NCBI GenBank assembly: GCA_025526935.1
Contig: JAHLKD010000009.1
Location: 1 to 64,000, forward strand
DNA: 64,000 bases
DNA from: Cladochytrium replicatum
Taxonomy: Eukaryota > Chytridiomycota > Chytridiomycetes > Cladochytriales > Cladochytriaceae
Direction: 5' to 3'
The translations under genes were made by a program, and so were the position numbers. How positions within the stretch are numbered: the stretch's first letter is position 1; each line of letters begins with the position of its first letter. Positions 55,554 through 64,000 of this stretch are shown one piece after another. The notes below the pieces were generated by a model. The model saw nothing but the letters and a program-made list of their open reading frames with translations, made no database searches and had not been told where the DNA came from.

Positions 55554-58500
55554 TTAATCTCCATGGATACTAAAGATTGCTTTTAATACAAAGGAGGGAA
55601 CCTCTCTGTGGTCCATTTCTTTAATCAACTTCAAAACCGTGTCGTTTGAATTGAGCACAGTCCACTCAAAGTCGGGGTAAGATATCAAATATGTGAAAAA
55701 TAAACATTGAACCTTTCTAAACTCCTCCTCAAACTGCTGGCTGTACACTGCACTAGCTTGTTGTGAAACTGTGAGCTCTCCAAGCCTAGTAAGGAGTCTA
55801 TAGAGCTGCTCACTGGGTATTCCCCACCAACAAGTTTGATGCTTCAAAACTGGGAAGTTACCCTGTACTGATGCCAGAATGACACTCTCAGGTAGCTCAA
55901 CATTACACACAACCATGACTTCTGGTATGACATACTTTCCTCCAGCCAGCTTAAAGAGTCCTTCATAAGCAGAACTAAAGTTGCCCGTTTTGATCAGCAC
56001 CTCAAGCTTGGCAATCAGTGCTTTCCCCAGGAGCGTGTTTGATCGCAAAACACTCTCTGCAATATAGATCACAATACTAAGGAGCATCAGTTTGTCCTGG
56101 TTGTCAGTTGTGCTAAACTCTCCAGCACCTCTTTCTTGAAGGAGATAGAGAATGTTTGCAATCGTTGACTCTGGGTTTACTTTTATAGGATCTGAAAATA
56201 GGAGGAGTCCAGGCATCAGGAACGGCAGTCTGTGATCCAGAGATTGAAGTTCAATGTTTGCATGTACAGTTCTCTTGAGAGGCAACAAATACATTTGTGT
56301 GCTGAATGCTAACCACTTTGTGCAAGCAGCATTGTCTTCATTTAAGCAGTATTGCATCAGCTTGGAAGAAGAGTTTGCTGCTATATAGGAGCTTACAACA
56401 CTAACATCTGCATCTACAGCAACAGGTTCATATAGTTTGCTCACAGACTTATTGTTCATGTCAATAAAATCCAAACAGAGGTGATTTGCTTTAGAGACTT
56501 GAATTGATTTCTTCCAACATAGTGAAGCAGCATCAAGATGACCACTTAGGCACAACGTATCCCCTTGCATGTCTAACATATGTGCAACAACATCAACACT
56601 ATAACATAATAGTGTTGAAGGAGTTTGGAAGAATTTTGTATTGAGTTCCAATAATTGCTTCAATTCATTTTGCAATAATTGTCCAACATTTGCTCCATGA
56701 GCATTTTGAGCAGCAGCGATTCTCATTATAACTTGCGAATAAAGTGCTCGACTTGCCTCTGGTCCATGGCTGACATTAGCATCAGAGCTTGGCAACATTG
56801 TTTGGGCAATGCTTATCCATTGATTTGCAGGAACAATAGTTTGATTTGATCTCACCTTACCTGAATTAATGAGATCAATGCATTCTTGAGCAAACAATTT
56901 CAATGGTTTAAGAATTTCACTTAAAGCTTGACCAAAAATAGAATTTACTTGTTCAATAAATTTTAGGGCTCGATGAAACTGTTTCCCAGACACAAGCAGT
57001 TCAGCTGTTGTTGACAAGAATCTAATAATCCTTGAAAAGTAAACTAAAGTGTGCCTATGATCGCCTGAGGCAAAGTCAGCCCATGTCGCTACTGCCACCT
57101 TGCTATTTGCCTCAAAAATGTTTTTGAAGTTGAATTCATAGGTTCTTATATTTGAACAACACAAAGGGAGAGCTGGAAGAGGCGCTGTTGGTTTAAAGTT
57201 TGTATTTGTGAGATAAAAATTTGTTCCTGTGTACCAAGGATGGTCTAATGGATCAGTAAAGCGTACGCCTTCAACCTGAAGAAACTCAATAATGTATTCG
57301 CTGACTATGTAGAATGCTCGCCACATATGTGTCAGTAACCGTCCTGGTTCAGGAATATTGTACTCTTCTAAGAATGTCTTTGCATGTATAAGCTTTTCAC
57401 TTGCTTTCATTACATTTATCCACTGTTGTGCCCGTCCAGCCAAAACTGCACCTTGCACGTAAGACTGGAATGCATCGACAAGAAGTTTGCTGTGCTCAAT
57501 CTGCATTGGGGAAACAGATTTTCTATGGACTGCATTCAATATGTTCCCAGGGAGCACTTGGTCGCTATAACTAGTCTGGAAATATGTGAATGAGTTGCTT
57601 AGATTCATATATTCTGATTTTATGCATCCCAAATTGAGTGATGTGAATCTTTCCATATCTACCAACTGTTCTTTCTCATTGCTTGGTTGACCTGACAATA
57701 TTTTTTGGCGTCCCAGTATAACTGTACAATATGAGTAAAAAGAAAGATCTCCATGCATCACTAATAACTCAGAGTTCCAGAAACTTCCATGTAAGAGAAG
57801 TGCCCTCATTCTCTGCATGTATCGCTGTCGTTTCCAAAGATTATGCCATCGTAATTCAAGAATTTGTATTGCCTTTATTATTGTTTCGTGATCATGTTTT
57901 CCCAGCGCAGAAAGCAACATCTTATAGTTCATTTTCTTCTTTGGGCTGAATGTCTGACCACTTTGGATTGTAGGCTGTTTGGTACCTGCATTATCAATAT
58001 TATCCGTAACTTCTCTGTCGATCTTTTGGTCATTAACTTCAGAATTTTTATTTGTTTCCTCTTTGTTGTTTTGAGCAGAGAGATCCATTCTGGGAGTCTC
58101 ACTTTCAAGCAATGTGGTTTTATCAGTATTGTCCTGGTGCTCAACATGAGTAACAGAGTTCTGATCACACTCTAAGAGTATTGTTGATTTTAGGTATTCA
58201 TTCTCGTTTGGTAATTCACCACTGTTATTGGTCTCCTTCTTCACTTCTGAGAATGAGTCATGCTTTTGCGGTCTTGCAAACGTTGAGATTGGTAACTGAG
58301 ATTTTGGCCTAAAGCATCTGTAAGTTGAATTATCTCTTATTTCATGGCTATATACCTCGATTTCTTTATGAACTGGGCAAAATCAACCAATCCTGACTTT
58401 TTATCTATGAATAGTGATCTTTTCTTTGTGTGGATAACATTTAGATCCACGTCCTCAATATGTGTAAAGTTTCCAGTGACAAATGCCTGATTTCTTCTTC

Positions 58501-61500
58501 CAATCCATTCAATTATGTTGGATGAAAAAAGAATTGAAGTGTTAAAGTATTGATTTTTAAAAGTCCATTCAATAACTCTACAGACAAGCTCCACAAATCT
58601 TGGATTTCTTTTGAACTTTCCAAGGTCCTGAAACACAATCTCTGGATTGCTTCTCCTTAGTGCTGAATAGAGCTCACGCAATGTTATTTGAGAATCAAAC
58701 TTTGTTGGTATGGCATCTTCTCTACTTTTGAAGCTTTCATATGAATTTGCCCACTCAAAGTAGAAATCCAGCTCTTCTTGCTGCTGTCCAATTGTCTCTT
58801 GTGTATCACATATTCCCTGCATGAAATTGACTGACGTAGCAAGAATAGAGTGGTGTAAATAATCAGGAACATAGTGCTGCATAGTACCATATGAAATCCT
58901 TCTCTGTTTCAAACCAGACCCAAACCACAAATATTCCAGCATCGAGGAATTTAAAATATGGAGATCTTTTCCGTGAGAAGTTTTATTGATAAAATGAGAT
59001 GTACTCTCAACTGTCAATTGTAATGAATGCAAATCATGTAAAGATGCATAACAATAGCATAAATCAAGACTGAGCGGAATGAATATTTCTCTGATTAGAG
59101 AACTACTTTGGAAGTTTTGTGGCTTAAAGTTCTTCATAAATTTTGAATGACAAACAGAATATCCAAGAATAAGCAAACTTGACTTGCTAGAAGCATGAAT
59201 TAGTTTGTGCAGAATTTCAAAGCATTTCAGGATGCCATGAATAACAAGGTTTGAATCTGCAATAATGTCTGCTGTCTCAATGGCTGCAATGATAATACAC
59301 AATAGTTGAGCATTTAGCTTCTGGCTCTTGAGTGGGTTAACAACACCCATTGAATCTGTATGTACCACAATGCTCTGAGAATTCAAAGCTTCCCTACCTC
59401 GACATTTCAATATTGTACTGATTGCTGTTGAAACGGAATAAAACAAAATTTTGACAAGCTTTTTAGCAAGCATTGATGAGGTTCTTATTAAAATGGATTT
59501 TGAATGAACAACAACTCTATCAATAGACAAATATTCAGAGATTGAAGCAACTGAACTTAGCAATTTATGAGCCTGTTCACTAGATGTAATAGAATGGTCA
59601 AACAGATTTGAGATGAGAAAGCTTTTCGAGTATTCTCCTATTGAGAGTTCATTCAGACTGTATGCAGCTAAAGATAGATCTTCCCAAATTATATATCTAT
59701 TGAGAGAACTACAGGCAACAATTGGTTTTGTGCTCTTTCCAATGCTACTCCCAATTAGCTGACCGGAACTATTGTATGCAGCAGCAGCAAAAACATAAGC
59801 TTGATTCTCACATAAATGAGAAATAGTATATTCTCCAACATAGACAATCTCATTTTCGTTGCTTAGTTTAGAAGAGCAGACTGTTTCTGCTGTCCCTTGC
59901 AAGTGACAGTCATTGAATGTTACAATGCTATCTTTATTGACTGGTTTGCCAAAGAATTGATACATAGCCACATAATTTACATATTTACCATCTACATCTT
60001 TTGGTGGATATGCTCTCAGAGTTATACTTGTAGAAGATTTCTGCAAAATTTCTGGTGAACTACAACAGAGCTCATCTGTTGCTTGTACTTTCTGTGGTTG
60101 ATATGTTTCTGATCCTGCATTAGATTGTAGTAACAAGATGGTATTCTCAAGCAGATCTTTTCTCTGCAATTTACTAACAGTTTGAGAATTCAGAGCACAA
60201 GCAATGTTCAGGACTGCTCTTTCATGAATATTATTTCCGCTTAATCTGACAATCTTTTGTATGTCATTTAGATTGCTGGCAAAATCTGGAGGTAGCTTTT
60301 TGTGTGTCAACTTCCTAAAGCCATCTTTCACTAGAGTTTGAATATGCCGATTCTTAAACTCAAATGCTTTAATTCTTGCAACTGACAGTAATTTTAATAG
60401 AATCATATATGCTGTTAGTAGTTCTCTAGAGATCTGAACCCAGAAACGGTGCTTAGGCAGGCTGTTTCCACTGTATTGTGTTGAATGCATTATTATCTGA
60501 TATTTATGTCGGTCAGTCACAGTAGGAAGATCAAGCTGTTCAATATTTGGAATTGCAGGCACAAGTATGTGGTCCGTATATGTTTGAGCTGGATTATATG
60601 AAAAGTAGAGGCCTATAAGTGAGAGGCAATGATTTATCTGTCTCATTGATTGTTGCACAACAGCAGTGTTCTCTTTATGACAATTATTTGAATCATTTGC
60701 TCTATAGATCAATTTGCATATTTCCAACGAAGATATTGGATCAATTAATGGAAATACATTCAGAAGTTCATGCAATACTTGCAAAGGAAGATTAATCAAG
60801 TAAGTCACTTCAAAACTTCTCCTATTAAGCCTCTTTTCAAAGCCGTTTTCAATCAAGTATTTTGGAACTGACCATAAGTGTTGAAGAAAGTTTATAAGTG
60901 GCAAAGAGATAGACCATCTTTCATTGAAAATCTGTCTAGTTATCCAAGTTTTGAAAGCACAAAGAAGACTAAGTAAAGATCTATACACATTGGAAGAGTT
61001 CCTGAAAACTTCAGGTTTAGCTAAATGCTCATCTTGAAAGCTTACTTGCCGCTCTGAACGCATAATTGTTGAAAACTTTATCATCTCTTCATAAAGACTG
61101 ACCTCCTCTATATTCTCTTGAAAAATACTCTTTAGCTCCTCATGTTCGTGAAGAAAGTGGTCAATAAATCCATATAGTTTCTTAAACTTCAGCCATTCAT
61201 GGAATTGAAATAGATATCGCATGAAAGTAAAGAAGTCAAAAATATCCACTTCTCCAACATTTCTTAACCTGTTATACTCATCTGTTGAAACAGTTGCTTT
61301 ATTATCATGTTTAACAACAAATTGTTCAGGCATGTATTTGCCACCCAGCTGACAGCACAGCATTTGGAATTGTATGTCTAACAATCTATATGTCCCAAAA
61401 TATTGACTTCCAAATCTATCGTATTTATCCGGTGTAATAATGAAGTTTGTGGGATATTTTTCTAGTGTAACATGGATTGCCTGACAAGCAGCTTTAAACT

Positions 61501-64000
61501 GATCACGTAATGAAGAAAAAACTTGAAGTAGATTAATTACAAGAAGGGAACTAGATCTCTTCTGCTTTGTTTCTGCACTTTCTTCAACTTGCTCTTTGGG
61601 CCGTTTTCTTTGGTTCTTTTGCAGACCAACATAAGAAATTGTTTGTTTACGTGGTGTGATATCCATATGTTTCATTTGAGCAGGAACTACACTATCTCTC
61701 TCAGGCAGATTCTCAGTAACATCTAAGTTTGCGACTCTGTTATTTACTGTCATACTGGATCTTGCTGAATTTTTTGCGATTTCTGAAATTTGCTCTGTTG
61801 GAGAGTTCTGTCGCACAAGTGCAAGAATTGAAGGGGGAATATCAAATGTGTTTGAGTACTGTCGGCTCTGTAAATTACTGACTGTACGAGATGTGAATCC
61901 TGAGAGTGATTGTGGAAGATCTGGATTCCAATAGGATTTATTGAGCGGCTCATCCCAGGACTGTAAAGTATTCAATAACTGATCTTCTGCAGGTTTAAAA
62001 TGGCTTGCAACTGAGAAGAAATAGAGTGGGTCAAAGTTCATTTGATCAGATTTAGTGTTGCGTAATAGAGATTCTCTCGTATTGTAATCTTCCCTATGTT
62101 TCAACAACTCAGGGGTATAAACCTCTGCATTATGGTCCTGTAATGTATTAGTGTCTTTTGAATGATCACTATTGTTGTTTAATTGGTGAATATCAGCAAC
62201 TGGTTCTATCTGTGAGTCACCTGATCCAACTTTTGTCCATTCGCCATTTAAAATAATCCACTGCACACCAGATTCTTCGGCAGTAGAAGATTGCCCAAGC
62301 GGTTGAACAGCCTTTTCAGAATCAATCGCTTTTGTTGTTGTCTGAGCTTCTTCTCTTAATTGGCTTGGTGTAACTATATCTTTTGGAGGAGAGATTTGTT
62401 TCCCAGAATTAAGTATTGCAACTTCAACCCCAAATAGAAGAATATTCAGTCCATGCTCAAGAGAATCAGTCACTGCTACTTCTTCCCTATTCTTTACTTT
62501 CTGTTCTCTTTTTATATTGTCAAGAAAAATCATAGCTTCAGACAGAATAGCAGCAGTGTTCTCATAGTCTCCTAATGTACTGAAACATTTGTACAAAGCT
62601 AAATAGTTATCAATAACCCAGAGAATGCTTGTTGTATCAAAGTTATTAAGTTCTTTCAGGTGTTTAATAATGAACTTAAGATGAAATTGTGCCTATGAGG
62701 AATATATTTGTTGAGAATATCAATGAATTTCAATGCATATACCTTGTTCCAGTGTCCTGTGTCACACAATGAGTTGATGATGGTTCGTATATAGTAGGTT
62801 CCATTGAGAACTGTCTGTGTTAGGCACCTTAAAGTATCAAGATCTGATTCAATCAATTTTTTCATACTTCTCCCATATGCTGCTTCATTAACTAGATTTT
62901 CAAGAAAGTCGATGATTCCCAAAAGCTGATCCACTGCCCTAGCAATGTTAAGCAGTGGATTTGAGTGCAAAACTATGAGATAGTGACATATTGCTCTTCC
63001 AAAAAGAGCTCTACAAATGTTCACATTTTTGATGGGATCATCAAACTGCCAATGTGTCCTATTTATGGGTATTTTTGTAGAGACAGCACTTTCATTCATG
63101 GTATTGTTATCTAGCCACTGTTTTATGAAGTCTGGCATCTTCTCCATCTCCTACAATTCTTGTCATTAACTAGAAGTACCCTTTTGTGAAATCTACCTTG
63201 TTGGTCGAAACCATACACTGGTCTAAGAACAAAGCATGACGATCATACACTTCTGGCTTGTACAAGCAAACAAGTGCTTCCACAAACATATTGTCAGCAA
63301 GTTTATGGAAGTCAAAAACACCAATTAAATGCTCAGCAGTCTTTAGCATGTGCTCGTTTAAGTACTCTTTGGGAAGGAAATCAGAATACTTCAGCCAGCA
63401 CTGCCAGAACTGTGAGATATAAAGCCTCTTTTTATTCTGCAGCTTTCTTGTCTCGTTGTTTCCATTGTTGGGTAAATGTCCACTTTCGAATTGGCTTCTT
63501 CTCAGCAAATCCTGGCTTATTAGTTGACTTCCTTCCTTCTCGTTCACTTCACATTCTTCACCATCGCCGACCTTTCCAGATCCAGATTCACTTTTCATCT
63601 CACAGGCTTTTCCTAGTAAATAGAGAAGTGGTTCTGTATCAATCTTCCTTTCCCTTTCCGCCATTGACGCCTGCGCTTCTATTTTAGTAGTAACAACATT
63701 CAGCTCTTCCTCGAATTGCTTGACGACGTCCTCTTGGGACATTCTGCTGAAGAGCGGGTCAAGACGTTCGCTTTTGCTGCTTGGGCGTTTAAAGGAATGA
63801 GGCGACGAGCGACCGAGACCGAAATCCGCCGCCTTCATATGTAATCCAAAGATAACTGATTCATAATCTTCTTCTGCAGGTGATCTCTGATTAAAAACGT
63901 CCCCACTACTAATTCTGAACTTCCGATCTAGTTTTCCAGTTCCCTTTGGTAGGTTTTTATAGAATGGCGGTTCGATTCTTTCACCGGCTGGTTTTGGCAG
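55554..64000 (-). CDS. CFAP54: CFAP54-type ciliary protein (5' end beyond the window)
   Basis: Component of the central-pair C1d projection of motile cilia. Exons 64000-63197 (open to the edge), 63150-62743, 62692-58356 and 58317-55554; phases fit, and three introns of 38-50 nt are seen. From the ATG at 63838 it has 2,716 residues, but the frame is open upstream of that ATG, so the true start may lie outside. The best landmark is the fibronectin-III-like block with ISHLCENQAYVFAAAAYNS and LIGSSIGKSTKPIVA, which matches the VFAVAAY...GGTIGETTRPI pattern of CFAP54. The rest is helical with long low-complexity linkers. The family assignment rests on this block, the size and the helical pattern. 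The gene is much richer in A+T than its neighbours, including third codon positions. Confidence 0.82.

Overview
The window looks like nuclear DNA of a zoosporic (flagellated) fungus, most likely a chytrid. It carries a motile-cilium gene (CFAP54-type), a Frizzled-family receptor, a fungal-style ATF/CREB bZIP factor, eukaryotic housekeeping genes (XMAP215/TOG, COG4, Elf1) and many short introns (about 44-76 nt, GTRNGN donors, CAG/TAG/AAG acceptors). Gene models below were spliced by eye: boundaries were chosen so that GT/AG ends, codon phase and family conservation agree, and they need RNA data for proof.

Region by region. 1-16,130 is a nested pile of Ty1/copia LTR retrotransposons: two near-identical copies (A, running off the left edge; B, with two 600-bp LTRs), a second family (C) split by B and invaded by A, an older LTR (D) under C, and a decayed integrase on the other strand (E). 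16,794-31,097 is a conserved minus-strand block: a 20-exon XMAP215/Dis1-type microtubule polymerase, an S41/IRBP-like protease-fold protein with ten 63-bp in-frame repeats, and COG4. 31,500-34,170 holds a coiled-coil gene remnant, the elongation factor Elf1 and, head to head with it, a class A FAD monooxygenase.

34,400-54,200 is an accessory-looking stretch. It mixes intact genes (CCDC137-like, Frizzled-like receptor, TIR-domain protein, DOMON-copper monooxygenase, cytochrome P450) with fragments: a broken coiled-coil gene with an SQTE-motif array, a PPWD1 cyclophilin piece, a calcineurin A amino-terminal piece, a partial copy of the copper monooxygenase gene, and a decayed voltage-gated cation channel. 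54,247-64,000 has a bZIP transcription factor and a very large CFAP54 gene that is visibly richer in A+T and runs off the right edge.

Functionally there is no single pathway. The housekeeping block covers microtubules, Golgi traffic and transcription; the receptor, TIR protein, bZIP factor and calcineurin remnant are signalling parts; the FAD monooxygenase, P450 and copper monooxygenase are oxidative enzymes. The most interesting items are the receptor with an extracellular cysteine-rich region and a very long third intracellular loop, the TIR protein with an unrecognised carboxy-terminal domain, the chimeric copia element whose flanks come from two different sites, and the SQTE array.
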